Assembly (NCBI GenBank): GCA_012934845.2
Contig: WNNJ02003666.1
Location: 1 to 64,000 of the forward strand
Direction of reading: 5' to 3'
DNA: 64,000 nt
Source of the DNA: Pomphorhynchus laevis
Lineage: Eukaryota; Acanthocephala; Palaeacanthocephala; Echinorhynchida; Pomphorhynchidae
The position numbers and the translations under genes were made by a program. This document shows positions 24,686-36,572 of the stretch, in pieces. Each line of letters starts with the position of its first letter. Position 1 is the first letter of the stretch. The notes below the pieces were generated by a model. The model did not search any database, was not told where the DNA came from, and saw only the letters and a program-made list of their open reading frames with translations.

Positions 24686-26995
24686 AATGCAAAATATTCA
24701 AGAGCCTTTTTCACTGAATATCCTTCAGTAGAATTCAGGAGGTGCTTCTGCCCTTGGCCTTCTATCTGGTAGAGATGCAGATGTTATAGTTCTTCAGTAT
24801 AAGAGGTCTATCCGGCTCCCCTCAGGACATTACTCGATTTATCCCTAAGCATATATACACCCACTTTACTCCGTACATAACCCCACACCACTACTCTTCA
24901 TCTCAAGGACTCTTGACCTTAGTTAAGTGCTCCTTAAGACCTTCCCTCCTGTTAAACTACTCTTGTCAACCCCTGTCTTGTTTAGCTATATCACTATGTT
25001 AAAACCGTACACGCATCAAGAACTGGAGATTCACAAGAACTGTAACCTCCTGGATCGTATTCTGAGGAATGACTATGACATGTCACTTGGTGATTTTAAC
25101 GACAGAACTGGTCGTTGGATTAATGCAGCACTCCGCAGAGCCAGGTACAACAATCTTATTCACAAACCACCGTCCCTCACCTTTAATTGCCCAACAACTA
25201 ATACATTCCTCGACTTATTACTGCTCCATGAGAGGTGGTTGTTGAAACCCTTCTGTACTGAGCAGTCGCGCCAACAACCTCTCATGACCTATTACGCTGG
25301 CGGCTAGAGGAATATATGTTGCTTAGGAGGTTTCACTCCGATCCTATTAGAGTGGCCTTCTTTCAGTCAGCTATCCAAGTGTGCCCTAGAATTAATAATG
25401 AGAGTTTAATCGATTTAATTGCCTACCTCTTTTTGCAAGCTACCGCGTTCCTCTCGACTACCTATAAAGCCCGTATTTACAATCCTACTCAAACAAAAAT
25501 CAAGGTCCTAGCTAAAATGCTACACCTTCCTAATCTCTATGTTTCTGCCAGACAGACCCTCTCGAATGAATACTGGAGCTCTAGATATAGGTGTCAGCTG
25601 AGTAGGGATAGAGCGAGTCTTGCTCACCTTAAACCTTCTCCGTCTTCCGTTTGGAAGATATTCAAGACAGAGGAGTTTGTCTGCTGGAAGGATAGATCAT
25701 TAGGTTGGATTGGTAGAATAGGACTTGATAAAGTTTTAGAGTAGTAACTATCCCAACATAATTATGCAGTCACTCAATCACCCAAACCAATCCCACCTTG
25801 GTGTGATTTCAGGATAAGGGATCTATCTGTTACAGATATTCTTAACTCCTGGGGTCACTCCCGGGCACCTCCAAATCCCACGCGCCACTCTCAGCTCAGG
25901 TATGTCAGCTTTTGACAGACAGTCAGAGAAATGAGGTCGCCATCACAATGCTATTAGCCTCCCCGTCCAACATTGCCGCCACAAATATCAGCCGTCGGGT
26001 GTTTTTACCAAAAAATTGATTACGTCCTAAAGATCTGCGGCTCATTTCGATTCAAAACTCCTTCATATTCATTTACAAAAAGCGCTGGCGCCTAAAATCC
26101 GCGACCATCTAAGTACGCTAAATTTAATCGCACCAGGTGTTCATGGGTACGTGAAAGATCGGCCGGTTCATTCAGCAATAGATGAAAAACATCAGTTTTG
26201 TCGGGAGAATAGTCACCAACTCGCTGTGGATGTTTTCCAGGACTTTTCTACTGCATTTGACCGCATTTCCATTCATTTTGTTATCTCTTCTCTCAGGTCC
26301 CTCGGGTTGCCTGCGAGAATTGTTAACAGGGTTGGATGTATTACTGTACACCAAGCGATTCTTCTATGGAGACGACCCTGATGCGCGTCAGTTCTACCCT
26401 ATTACGAATGTGCCTCAAGGCTCCTCACTTTCTTAATCTTGTATCTTGCTGCATCCATTGTACTCTATAAAAATTTAAACGCGATCAACATTTTGTGGTA
26501 TACGCTGATGATACCACAGCCCTGTTCTCAGGACGTAGGTGCAAATATGTTGTATCTGACATCAGCCGTTTCTTTTTAAGATTAAATGATCAGCTGCCCA
26601 CATCCAATCTTATTTTGAACTCTACTAAATCGCAGTTGGTCGGTTTTCATGGCGCCCCTGCCACTAAGAAGAAACAGAAGAGACTGACACTCTCAGCTCT
26701 ATCTTCCATATTTACTAATCAACCACTATCTACCTTTACAAGATGAGTAAGATACATGGGATTCACCATTACGGTGAACTGGTCAGCGAAAGCTGACCTA
26801 AATAGACACAAACGTATTCCAAAGAGAGCTAGGTGGACTCTGAAACGGGTTCAGCATTCGTCATTGAATGGAAAAATCCAAGTTCGCATCCGGGGTACTT
26901 GGGCTATCTTGGTTAGTCTTCTTTTCCAGAGGACGCCCCCCAGAGCAAAGACTAAGGTTTCTCAAGCTCCTCATCTCGCGATTTTCGAGTAACAG
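24686..26995 (+). pseudogene. LINE copy 1 ORF2: endonuclease and reverse transcriptase, broken
   Basis: Pieces in several frames. The endonuclease has SLGDFNDRTGRWINAALRRA at about 25083-25145 (GDFN motif). The reverse transcriptase has VFQDFSTAFDRIS near 26230-26270, QFYPITNVPQGSSLS near 26390-26436 and VYADDTTALFSGRRCK near 26497-26545 with an intact YADD. The C-terminal GFTITVNWSAKADLNRHKR follows near 26757-26815. Multiple stops make it non-functional. Confidence 0.82.
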
Positions 26996-26999
26996 TTAA

Positions 27000-29140
27000 T
27001 CGTTCAATACAGCCAGATATTTATCAATTATCCAGTATGGAAGATATCATAAATCAAGCGGCATCAGGCTTGACCTATTCGAAAATCGACCGACGCTAGG
27101 CTTATTTACAAATGCCGCTCACATATGAAAGCCAGAAGTTATCGTGTGTGCTGATGAAATCTGAAATCTCTTGCATGGGAACCACGTTGAATAGGGGAAG
27201 AATAATAGCCAACAAATCAACAACCGTATTTTTAATAAAAGCACTGAGGCCAAGAAACAATCAGGAGCTTAAACCATTTCTGGGTTTAGCTAATTACCAT
27301 TCAAAGTTCGTTCCAAGATTATCAGAGATTTGCTCGCCATTTTATCAGGCTATACAAGGTAGCGAAATATGGCATTGGACAAACGAATGTGAACAATCAT
27401 TCAAAATGGCGAAAGTTATTTTGACAAATCCTCAAACACTGTACCATCTTAATCCGAACAAAGAGTTAGTGTTAACTTGCGATGCAAGTAATGTCGGAGT
27501 CGGGGGAGCGTTAGGAAATTTGAGCGACTCACAAACTGTGTAAAAGTTTACTTATCGAGTGACCAGTTTACTTCTCGAGTGCTCTCATCGACGGAGAAGC
27601 GTTATTCCACGATTGACAAAGAAGCGTTGACAATTTTACATTGTGTGAAACGTTTCCGCCTGTATTTGTATGGTCGCAACTTCACAATATGGACGTATCA
27701 CAAACCACTAATTAGCATATTCCGAAGGAACCGAGATTTGGGTCGGATGACGAATAGCCGCTAGACCAGATGGGCATTATTTTCGTCCGACTACCAGTAA
27801 GACATCAAATACATCAGAGGAGAGAACAATTGTTATGCTGAAGAGTACGATGACATTAAGCATATTCAAATGATGAAGGCCGAATGCATGGAAGTGTCGG
27901 TAGAAACAATTAAAGAAACAAGAAAAGACGTCCAAATACAGCAAATTAGAAAGTTCTTGATATCAGAATTGCCTAGAAGACGAAACATAGTTTATCTAGC
28001 ATTTATCTCAAGAAAATATGAATTGTCCTATGAATCAAGAATTCTGATGTGGATTCAACGTATTATTATACCTGGGCGTCTAAGATTTCAAGCACTGAAG
28101 GTCATGCACGAAGGTAATCCAGGAATATCAGTCATGAAACATCTAGCTGTTATTACGTATGGTGGCCGACCATGGACCGAGATATCGAAGTATATATTGG
28201 CAAGTGCAATCAATGCCAAGCATACCGACCACGAGTAAAAAATCAGCCGTTATTTACGTGGGATATACCACAAGAACCATGGCAGCGAATACATATGAAT
28301 TTTGCCGGCCCTTTCAACGGTAAAACGTATTTAGTGCTAGTAGACACCCGTACTAAATGGACATAGGTATGGAAGGCCGATAAATGGTCAATCGGCGCAG
28401 TCATTAATCATTTAAAGGAAGCAGTCGCTCGTTGGAGGACTCCAAAAAGAATCCCATCAGATAACGGGCCCCGGTTTATTAGTTATGCGTTTAAAGAATT
28501 TTGTAATACGAATGCTATCGCACATGCAAAATAAAGTCCATATTATCCACATACCAATGGACTGGCTGGAATATTTATTGGTACTCTTAAAAATTGAGTA
28601 TTCCGTGGACGGAGCGATTATTATGACGTCAACTGTATGAATTTCCAGTAACCTATAGAAATACGGACCATCCGTCAACAGGGAAATTTTCATCTGAAAT
28701 CATGATTGGCCCACGTCTACCACATTTATTCATTAATTTGAGACCCTCGATAACAAAAAGGTGAGGTGAACAAAATCAAAAGAGCGAGAATCGTTATAAT
28801 AAACCGTAAAAATTTCGGAGTTATGACCAGCACGATTATATCTGGTTCTACGACATTATTGGGGTGAAAATAAACGGAACGATACTGAAACAGAATGGGT
28901 TGGTGTCTTATAAGATCAAAACTGAAAAAAATACAACACGTCGGGTACATGACAGTCACCTTAGAACGCGTCTAGAAGAAGACACATCGAGTAAGACAAA
29001 ACAAAATATGGACGAGAAGGAGAAAGACATAATACTGACTAACGACATAGGTGAGATGGCAAATACGGCTAATATTTATAGAAAGGAGGCAAATCAGAAG
29101 CCACACAAGGATTCGAGAGGAACCACGACTACCATATGAA
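27000..29140 (+). mobile_element. Ty3/gypsy retrotransposon pol fragment
   Basis: Begins inside reverse transcriptase at ITVNRSIQPDIYQL ... LTYSKIDRR. It then jumps to the RT/RNase H junction QELKPFLGLANYHSKFVPRL, so the segment with the YxDD box is deleted. RNase H follows (LTCDASNVGVGGAL; STEKRYSTIDKEALTILH), then integrase with the zinc-binding end VYIGKCNQCQAY, core MNFAGPFNGKTYLVLVDTRT and IPSDNGPRF. Where the third acidic residue is expected (NGLAE) the sequence reads NGLAG. The C-terminal KTEKNTTRRVHDSHLRTR sits near 28915-28970. Stops at about 28365 and beyond break it. It starts right where LINE copy 1 ends. Confidence 0.85.
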
Positions 29141-29344
29141 GATTTGAATCCAAGGTTAAAATGGCGAGGGGAATGAAATGTTATGAGAATGCAAGCAACA
29201 GTCATTTACCGCCAATATTTGATGTTGTTTTGCTGCCTTGCCATTATAAGTAAGGGTTTTATTAATAACTATATAACTGATAAAAAAAACTTAAGAAACA
29301 AAAACATGCAAAAGAAAACTTTAAATAGAAGCTGTTCACGACGT

Positions 29345-30755
29345 GTATTTTGAAATCTTCAACTTATATTCACGGCCTCAGGTCCAGAGGGATCTGAGCC
29401 CCTCGGCCACACCAGCGCGCCGCCCTCTGACTGAACCATTCGGGGTCTCTCACACACCTAAGGGTCCAGTCAAGGCGGACTATGGTTGGTAATCTCGAGA
29501 TGAGGAGCTTGATAAACCTTAGTCTTTGTTCTGAGGGACGTCCTCGTGAGAAGAAGACTAATCCCGAGATAGCCCAAGTACCCCAGAGGCGCACTTGGTT
29601 TATCCCATTCAATGACAGATGCTGGGTCCGTTTCAGAGCCCACCTAGCTTTCTTCAGGATACGTTTAAGTCTATCCAGGTCAGCTTTCGCCGACCAATTC
29701 ACCGTAACAGTGAACCCCAGATATTTTACTCGACTCGTGAAGATGGGGAGTGGTTGATGCTGCAAAATGGAGGAGAGTGCAGAGAGTGCTAGTCTCTTAA
29801 GTTTCTTTTTGGTGGCAGGAACGCCATTAAAGACTACCACCTGTGATTTAGAGGAGTTTAAAATAAGATTGGATGGGGCAACTGATCTTTTAATCTTAAA
29901 AAGAAACGGCTGATGTCAGAGATTACATCTTTGCACCTGCGTCCAGAGAACAAGGCTGTGGTATCATCAGCATATACCACTAGATGTTGATCACGTTTAA
30001 AATTCTTGAATAGAACAATGGATGCAGCAAGATATAAGATAGGAGAAAGTGGGGATTTTTGAGGTACACCCGTAATAGGGTAGAACTGACGCGCATCAGG
30101 GTCGTCTTCATAGTAGAACCGCTTGGTGTACAGCAATATCTCCACCCTGTTAACAATTCTCGCAGGCAACCCGAGGGACCTGAGAGAGGAGATAACGAAG
30201 GGAATGGAGATCCGGTCAAATGCAGCTGAAAAATCAAGAAAAACAGCCACAGCAAGCTGATGACTATTATCCTGACAAAACTGATGCACTTCACCAATTA
30301 CTGAATGGACCGAGCGCCCTTTGACAAACCCATGAAAACTCGGTGGGATCAAATTACGCCTACATAAATGAACGCGGATTCTACGCGCAAGCGCTTTCTC
30401 GTAGATGGATATGAGGGCGTTTTGAATCGAGATGGGCCGCAGATCTTTAGGACAAGTGATTAATCTCTTTTTAGGTAAAAAAACTCGACGGCTGATGTTG
30501 ATGTCCGCTATGTCAGACGGGGAGGCTAATAGCATTGTGATGGCGACCTCCTTTCTCTGAATGTATGTCAAAAGCTGACAGACACGAGTGGTGAGTGGCG
30601 CGTGGGATTTGGAGGTGCCCGGGAGTGGTCCCCATGAGTTAAGGATATCTGTAACAGATAAGTCCCTACTCCTGAAGTCACACCAAGGCGGGGCCTTGCC
30701 ATTATACGCATCATTGATGTGTGAACGAACATGTATAAAAACCATAATTTGTTTG
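29345..30755 (-). mobile_element. I/Jockey-like LINE, copy 2 (5'-truncated, best-preserved RT)
   Basis: Minus-strand reverse transcriptase of 295 aa (30745-29858) joined by a frameshift near 29850 to a 156-aa C-terminal part (29840-29370). Motifs in order: LRPISIQNALISIYEKALAR, HGFVKGRSVHS, VFLDFSAAFDRISIPFV, FYPITGVPQKSPLSPILYL and VVYADDTTALFSGRRCK. It ends SRGRPSEQRLRFIKLLISRL ... CVRDPEWFSQRAARW. The catalytic YADD is intact. ORF1 and the endonuclease are absent; its 5' edge abuts LINE copy 3 in opposite orientation. Confidence 0.88.
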
Positions 30756-30759
30756 TTGA

Positions 30760-33700
30760 ATAAGCGTTTTTTTCGTGTCTGTTTGTATATTTCTCAACAT
30801 GTCATTACGCTCTTCCACGACTTATCATGCGCAACAGTGAACGTATCGGAGCTTCAAAGGAATTAGGAAAAAGCAGTTTTTCTACAGAAATGATTGCAAA
30901 ATCAAGCAGATTAGAAGATATAAAGGTAAATTCTGGTACAAAAACTACTGATCAGAAGGTTAGTAACTTTTCAATTCTTACTGGAGATGGGAAGGTACTT
31001 ACTCCCATCCCAAAATTAAAAAACCTAGCTATTATAAAGGTAATCAAGCCTATTGAAAGGCACATAATGTTTAACATCTTCTTGAGCCCATTCGCGGATA
31101 AACTAACTAATAGAGTGCTTTTTAATTCCATTAAATTCAACGAACGGAAATTAAAATTTCATTTACTACTTCCGATTTATTAAAAAGCTACGTGGAATTC
31201 TTTGAGTCATCGATGTTGGAGTTAGGGAGTCTACAGTCAAAACCCACTCTAGCCACGTTGAAAATTACAAATCTTCCATATCATATGGATGACCGATGTT
31301 GAATTTCTTAAAAATTGTTTAAAATCTCGAACCTCCGCGGATGAAAATCTTATGCGGGTGGTTGATATGCGTGTGGATACCGCAATTAAGAAAATGGAGG
31401 ACTTGGTCACTACGGTGCTATCAGCTTTCTGTACGAATCCTGTCCTCCCAACGTCTACGGCCATTCTAGTATCTAAAAATAGGGGGCTTCAGCTTATGTC
31501 ATCCCCCTATCGAGCTCGGCAAATTGCTCAAGGGCAAGAAGAATATGGGAAACGAAGATACTGCCCATGGGCAAGTACCTACCCAGGAAGGTGCTAGTGG
31601 CGAAAAGGGGAACCTTCCCGTTTCTAGCTCTGTTCAGGTGGGCAATCCCACATCCAACTCATCCATAACAATGCAGAGTACTCGTGAGCCTTTTTTACTT
31701 AATATCCTTCATTGGAATTCAAGAGGTGCTTATGCCCTTAGACTTCTATTCGGTAGAAATGCAGATATTATAATCCTTCAGGAGACGCTGTCTATCCGTC
31801 TCCCCCAGGACATTACTCGAATTATTCCAAAGCACATTTATTCCAACTATACTTCGTACATAACCCCACCTCATTCCTTTTCGTTTTAAGGATTCTTGAC
31901 CTTAGTTAAGTGCTCCTTAAGGTCCTCAATCCTTTAAACTACTCATGTCCAGCCATGTCTTGTTTAGTAGTTTCACTCTGTAAGAATGTAAACGTCTTAG
32001 TCTAGCCAATGTCTATATCCGTCCAGGGGAGATTTACAAGAACCGTGACCTCCTGGATAGTATTATTGATAGCGGCTATGGCATGTTACTTGGGGACTTC
32101 AACGACATAACTTGTCGTTGGATTAATGCAGGACTTCGTAGAGCTAGGAACGGTTATCTTATTCACAAACCAACGTCCCCTACCTTTCATTGCACATCAA
32201 CAAATTCAATCCTTGACATTTTATTGCTTCAATCGAGGTGGTTGCTTAAACCCCTCTGCACGGAGCATTCGCGACAGGAATTGTCCATCTCTCATGACAT
32301 AATTCGTTGGAGGATCGAAGAAGATACGTTGCTTCGTAAGTTTCACTTTGATCCGATCAGAGTGACCTTTTTCAGGCGGCTATCCAACTCTTTCCCAGAA
32401 TTGGAAATGAGAGTCTGACCGAATTTAATACCTTCCACTCTTCGCAAGCTACCGCGATTCTATCGGCTACCTATAAAGGTCGTATATACAATCCCACTCC
32501 GACGAAACTCAAGGTCCTAGCGAAATTACTTAACCTACCTAATCTCTCTGTTTCAGCCAGACAAGCCCTCTTAAATTAATACTGGAGCACTAGATATAGG
32601 TTCCAGATGAGTAGGGATAGGACGAGTATTGCTCGCCTTAACCCTTCTCAGTCTTCCTTTTGGAAGATTTTAATAAGGAGAAGATTGTTTGTTGAAAGGA
32701 TAGGGCATTGGGTTGGATAGGGAATGTAGGCTTTGAAAAAGTTTTGGAGAAGTCACTAGTCCTACACAACTATGGAGCAACGACCAATCGCTCAACCAAT
32801 CCCGCCTTGGGGTAACTTCAGGAGTAGGGATCTATCTGTAACAGATATCCTTAACTCCTAGGGTCCACTCCCTGAACCTCCAAATCCGTCGCTCCACTTT
32901 CCTCTCGGGGCTGTCAGCTTTTGACAGCCGACCAGAGAATAGAAGTGATCGTCACAATGCTTTTAGCCTCCCTATCCGATGTAGCAGGCATCAATATTAG
33001 TAAGCGTGTTTTTATTCCTAAGAAAATTTCTGCCTCATGTCCTAAAGATCTGCAACCCATTTCGATTCAGAATGCCCTCGTGTCGATTTATGAAAAAGCG
33101 CTTGCGCGTAAAATCCGCGACAATTTAAGTAGGCGTAATTTAATCCCTCCGGGTTTTCATGGATTCGTCAAAGGTCGCTCGATCCATTCAGCAGTTGGTG
33201 AAGTGGATCAGTTTTGTCGGGTCAATAGCCATCGTCTAGTTGTGGTTGTTTTCTTTGACTTTTCTGCTGCATTTGACCGCATCTCCATTCCCTTTGTAAT
33301 CTCTTCTCTCAGGTCCCTCGGGTTGCCTGCGAGAATTGTGAACAGGCTGGAGATTTTGCTTTACACCAAGCGATTTTACTATGAAGACGACCCTGATGCG
33401 CGTCAGTTCTACCCTATTACGGGTGTGCCCCAAAGCTCCCCTCTTTCTCATATCTTATATCTTGCTGCTTCCATTAATTTATTCAAAATATTTAAACGCG
33501 AACAACGTCTAGTGGTGTACGCTGATGACACCACAGCCCTGTTCTCCGGACGCAGGTGTAAGGACTTAGTTTCAGACATCAGCCGTTTCTTTTTAAGATT
33601 AAAAGGCCAGTTACCCAAGTCCAATCTTATTCTAAAATCCGCTAAATCGCAGGTGGTTGTCTTTCATGGGTCCCCTGCAACAAAGCGTAAACTTGAGAGA

Positions 33701-33835
33701 CTAGCACTCTCTGCGCTCTCCTCCATATTTGCCTCTGAACCACTCATCACCTTTACAAGTCGAGTAAAATACCAGGCGTTCACCGTTACGGTGAACTGGT
33801 CGGCGAAATCTGACCTGGATAGACTTAAACATATC
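30760..33835 (+). mobile_element. I/Jockey-like LINE, copy 3 (near full length, 3'-truncated)
   Basis: Contains the ORF1 start region (30827-31183), further ORF1 residues to about 31660, an AP-endonuclease (31670-32420) and a long reverse transcriptase frame. The similarity stops at about 33835 in DLDRLKHI, so the last ~110 codons present in copy 2 are missing. Copies 1-3 share the same motif order and much residue identity. Confidence 0.87.
31667..32418 (+). pseudogene. LINE copy 3 AP-endonuclease domain, frameshifted
   Basis: NILHWNSRGAYALRLLFGRN followed by ADIIILQETLSIRLPQDITR shows the N-terminal endonuclease motifs (N and E metal ligands). After frameshifts, MLLGDFNDITCRWINAGLRR ARNGYLIHKPTSPTFHC ... 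LDILLLQSRW supplies the GDFN block and the later strands. Apurinic-like endonucleases of this type nick target DNA for LINE insertion. Confidence 0.8.
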
Positions 33836-33931
33836 CACCACAGTGATATATCGATTTTGCAGTTTAATCTTATTTTCAACTCATGTCGATTGTGTATAGA
33901 ATTTGATTGCTTGCATATGCTTGTCTTCTAG
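32921..33931 (+). pseudogene. LINE copy 3 reverse transcriptase, 3'-truncated
   Basis: The 336-aa frame includes LQPISIQNALVSIYEKALAR, HGFVKGRSIHSAVGE, VFFDFSAAFDRIS (motif A), YPITGVPQSSPLSHILYLA (motif B), VVYADDTTALF (motif C, intact) and VFHGSPATKRK. The last ~30 codons after RLKHI are non-element sequence read through to a chance stop. The upstream endonuclease is in other frames. Confidence 0.85.
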
Positions 33932-34773
33932 AGAGATGTTTGGTTACTGAATTTTCAGAGTGGGAATTCAGTAATTTGTATTCCATTCTGTACTTGTATA
34001 TGTTAAAAATTAAGGTATATAATTTGTAATAGAGGGTGGATCATGTTAACATAACAATCCCTCTTAATGATCTCTAATTAAATTCTAAATTTAATTATCT
34101 ATTATTATCATAAAGAATTGCTTTCGGGTCAAATGTAACTTTTTTATTGCGAACCATCCCCAAAAATTCAAAAGCCTTTATTTATTATTAGATATTTCGA
34201 TTATTTATTATCGGATATTTCTATATTTCGACAATTTATAAACAATAAATATTAATATATAAATAATATTTTGAGTTATAAAAATTCTTAACTTATAAAA
34301 GGATCTACATGTATTAAACGGATGTTTGTCGTGAACGGCCTTCTAAAGTAGGGTATTGTCAATTAATTTTGTAAATTAATTACAAAATATGTAATTAATT
34401 TATATATCTAAATTTACATTTAAGATTAATATATAATCTTAAATAAGCTTAGCTAATACGATCAGTTAACTAATTAAATAAATTTAATCTAAATTTATAT
34501 TAATTTAAACATATTTTAATCTCAATATGTTCTATAATTTAGATTTATATAAAATAAGAATGTTTTTAAATTTAATTTTATGAATTGATAAAAAAACATA
34601 ATGTATCATAATTTAGATTATAGATAATTTAGATAATAGGTAATAGTTAATTAAGTTGAAATATCTAAAATAAAATTTAAATTAAAAAATCTAGAGATGT
34701 GTATCAGAAAAATGATGATACAACAGACTGTTACAAAAATGTACACAGATATAAGGCCATTTTCGAGAGGTCG
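33932..34773. other. Intergenic, no gene seen
   Basis: AT-rich sequence between the truncated LINE and the transporter gene; it would hold the transporter's 3' UTR on the minus strand. No clear poly(A) signal was chosen. Confidence 0.6.
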
Positions 34774-35949
34774 TCAAGCTTTCGTTTGCATTCGAATTTG
34801 CAAAACATTTACAGCCATCATGCTTGAAGCAATCAATAAAATGCCAATGTAGTTGATAAAATTTGTTTCAATTTTGAAAAGTATCGCTTGGTAAGCAAAT
34901 GCGAATATAATTTCTGAACCTCGTACAAGTGACGCGTAGCTTGCACTACAAAGCTTCAGAGAATTGTTCATAGTTAATTGAGCGAACAGTCCCATTACAG
35001 CACCACACAAAACTAATAGAACATCAATCGTTGACATTTCAAATTTTGTATTTTGTTCAATAATGCGCCAAACAAAACTTATAGCAGTCATCGGAATTAG
35101 AGCAAACAACGAGAAATTGTATATAACTTCGGAGCTTTTCATTTTTCTATCATTACCTACACCGCTTATAAGCTTTCGCATAACCACGAATGTAATGGCT
35201 TGGCATAGTGCACCTGTTAAAGATAAAGCAACACCAATACTAGTTAATTTCAGTTGCTCTCCTGAACGATTCGTGCAGTTAGTCATGGTATTACCGATTC
35301 GACTTAGATTGTTTCTTGTTATTGCATTTTTAAAATGGTTGTCCCGGCAGGAAACGTTTAGTGTATATGTATGATCTTCGTTTGAAGGACTATAAAATAG
35401 ATCAGGATGACTTACCATAACTCCACCTAGTATAGATACCAATATACAGAACATAATCTTACAATTTATAGGTTCCTTCAGAAATATCCGAGCAAATACA
35501 AGCGTAAATGAAACGGATAAATAGCGCAAGGACGTGCTGTCGGGCAAAGATATAAACCGTACAGCTGAATAGGAGGAAGTTGATCCAATGATCGCTGTAA
35601 TTGATCGAACAATTATCTGAAGTCTAATTTTTCTATTGTAATTAAAAGCTTTATATTCTTTGTAAAGGCAGTATGACCCAGTGGCTAAGACCATGAGGTC
35701 AGTTCTTATTAATGCAGCCTCGGCTCCTGTGATACTTTTGTTCATCTTTACAAGCATAGATGAACTTGCGAACGAAAACGCTGATAACAATCCAAATAGC
35801 GTTCCACATAACTTTCTATTATTTGATATAATTGCCTTATATACATTTTGTAATTTATCGAAAATACCAACATTGGGGTTAGGTAATTGATCTTCTCTGA
35901 GTTCTAGACTTGAACATGAGTGATCAGTTTCTTGTATGTCAGTCGTCAT
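34774..35949 (-). CDS. SLC35G: SLC35G-like EamA family drug/metabolite transporter
   Basis: Intronless 391-aa membrane protein, intact from ATG to stop. A roughly 45-residue hydrophilic N-terminus precedes about ten hydrophobic segments arranged as two EamA repeats. The first starts LCGTLFGLLSAFSFASSSML and includes RYLSVSFTLVFARIFLKEP, the typical EamA helix end with E-P. The second starts SIGVALSLTGALCQAITFVV and ends GSEIIFAFAYQAILFKIE then YIGILLIASSMMAVNVL. A hydrophilic loop of about 45 residues with potential N-glycosylation sites (NVS, NNLS, NCTNRS) separates them. It resembles SLC35G1/TMEM20 proteins, whose substrates are poorly defined. Absence of introns, unlike its neighbours, could mean an old retrocopy or intron loss. 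Confidence 0.88.
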   Translation of the reverse strand: MTTDIQETDHSCSSLELREDQLPNPNVGIFDKLQNVYKAIISNNRKLCGTLFGLLSAFSFASSSMLVKMNKSITGAEAALIRTDLMVLATGSYCLYKEYKAFNYNRKIRLQIIVRSITAIIGSTSSYSAVRFISLPDSTSLRYLSVSFTLVFARIFLKEPINCKIMFCILVSILGGVMVSHPDLFYSPSNEDHTYTLNVSCRDNHFKNAITRNNLSRIGNTMTNCTNRSGEQLKLTSIGVALSLTGALCQAITFVVMRKLISGVGNDRKMKSSEVIYNFSLFALIPMTAISFVWRIIEQNTKFEMSTIDVLLVLCGAVMGLFAQLTMNNSLKLCSASYASLVRGSEIIFAFAYQAILFKIETNFINYIGILLIASSMMAVNVLQIRMQTKA

Positions 35950-36233
35950 GAACTTTAATTTTGAGAGTGTTCAAACTTAAATCGCTAATAATTAATGTCG
36001 TAGCGTGTAGAAAAACATATTTTCAGTGATTGCAAGTTTAACAGCTTTTAATCTCAAAATGGAAACAGCTTTTAATAAGGATTGGGATTATAAGCGATCA
36101 TACTATTTTTTAAGACATTTGCTTATACGAATACGTATTGAAAAATGAAACAAACATCATTTCTGTATCACTACTAATGTGGTAGTGTCATTCTGTTGAG
36201 TTATTCACAACGTAGATATTTCAGGTAAAATGG

Positions 36234-36572
36234 CTATGACGAAAAGCTAAATTTATAAACAGCAGAAAGTACTTTTCGCTTTAAACTTAGAGCATAAAAT
36301 CCATTTTTGGTTTTAAAATATTCTGGTTCTACATATACTTGAAAATAAAAAATGGAATGCAGTAGGGATAGGCATAAAAATAAATAATTGTTGATAATTG
36401 TTATGTAAATTTTTATTCTTTTGAGAAAATTAATCATTTTCCAATTTAGTTTTCGGTTTAAAGTTAAAAAATTGCGACGTAGCACATTCTGAATATTCAA
36501 AACACTTTGTTCTTTTCGGATCGGGTCTGCAGCATTAAAATTTGATGAAAATAAGCGACAAGTTGATTTCAA
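36234..36572 (-). CDS. Unrecognised small ORF (112 aa)
   Basis: Open frame upstream of, and on the same strand as, the SLC35G gene. The N-terminus (MKSTCRLFSSNFNAADPIRK) is Arg/Lys/Ser-rich, a composition seen in mitochondrial targeting peptides. A hydrophobic stretch of about 25 residues (IYITIINNYLFLCLSLLHSI) lies in the middle, and a basic C-terminus follows. The hydrophobic part is AT-rich and ends in TTTTCAAG, so it might be intron sequence read through. No family recognised; it could be chance. Confidence 0.25.
   Translation of the reverse strand: MKSTCRLFSSNFNAADPIRKEQSVLNIQNVLRRNFLTLNRKLNWKMINFLKRIKIYITIINNYLFLCLSLLHSIFYFQVYVEPEYFKTKNGFYALSLKRKVLSAVYKFSFSS

Larger units (their letters stand above)
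23560..26995 (+). mobile_element. I/Jockey-like LINE, copy 1 (decayed)
   Basis: Parallels the copy at 30760-33835. It begins with the ORF1 N-terminal piece PVPKLTNLISIKFTEP (cf. PIPKLKNLAIIKVIKP in copy 3). An ORF1 zinc-knuckle domain, AP-endonuclease and reverse transcriptase pieces follow, all broken by frameshifts. The 3' end is lost at about 26995, where a Ty3/gypsy copy begins, so the last C-terminal residues present in copy 2 are missing. Confidence 0.85.

Noticed and set aside
35063-35374. Plus-strand 103-aa frame
   Set aside because: Antisense shadow of the intact transporter gene.
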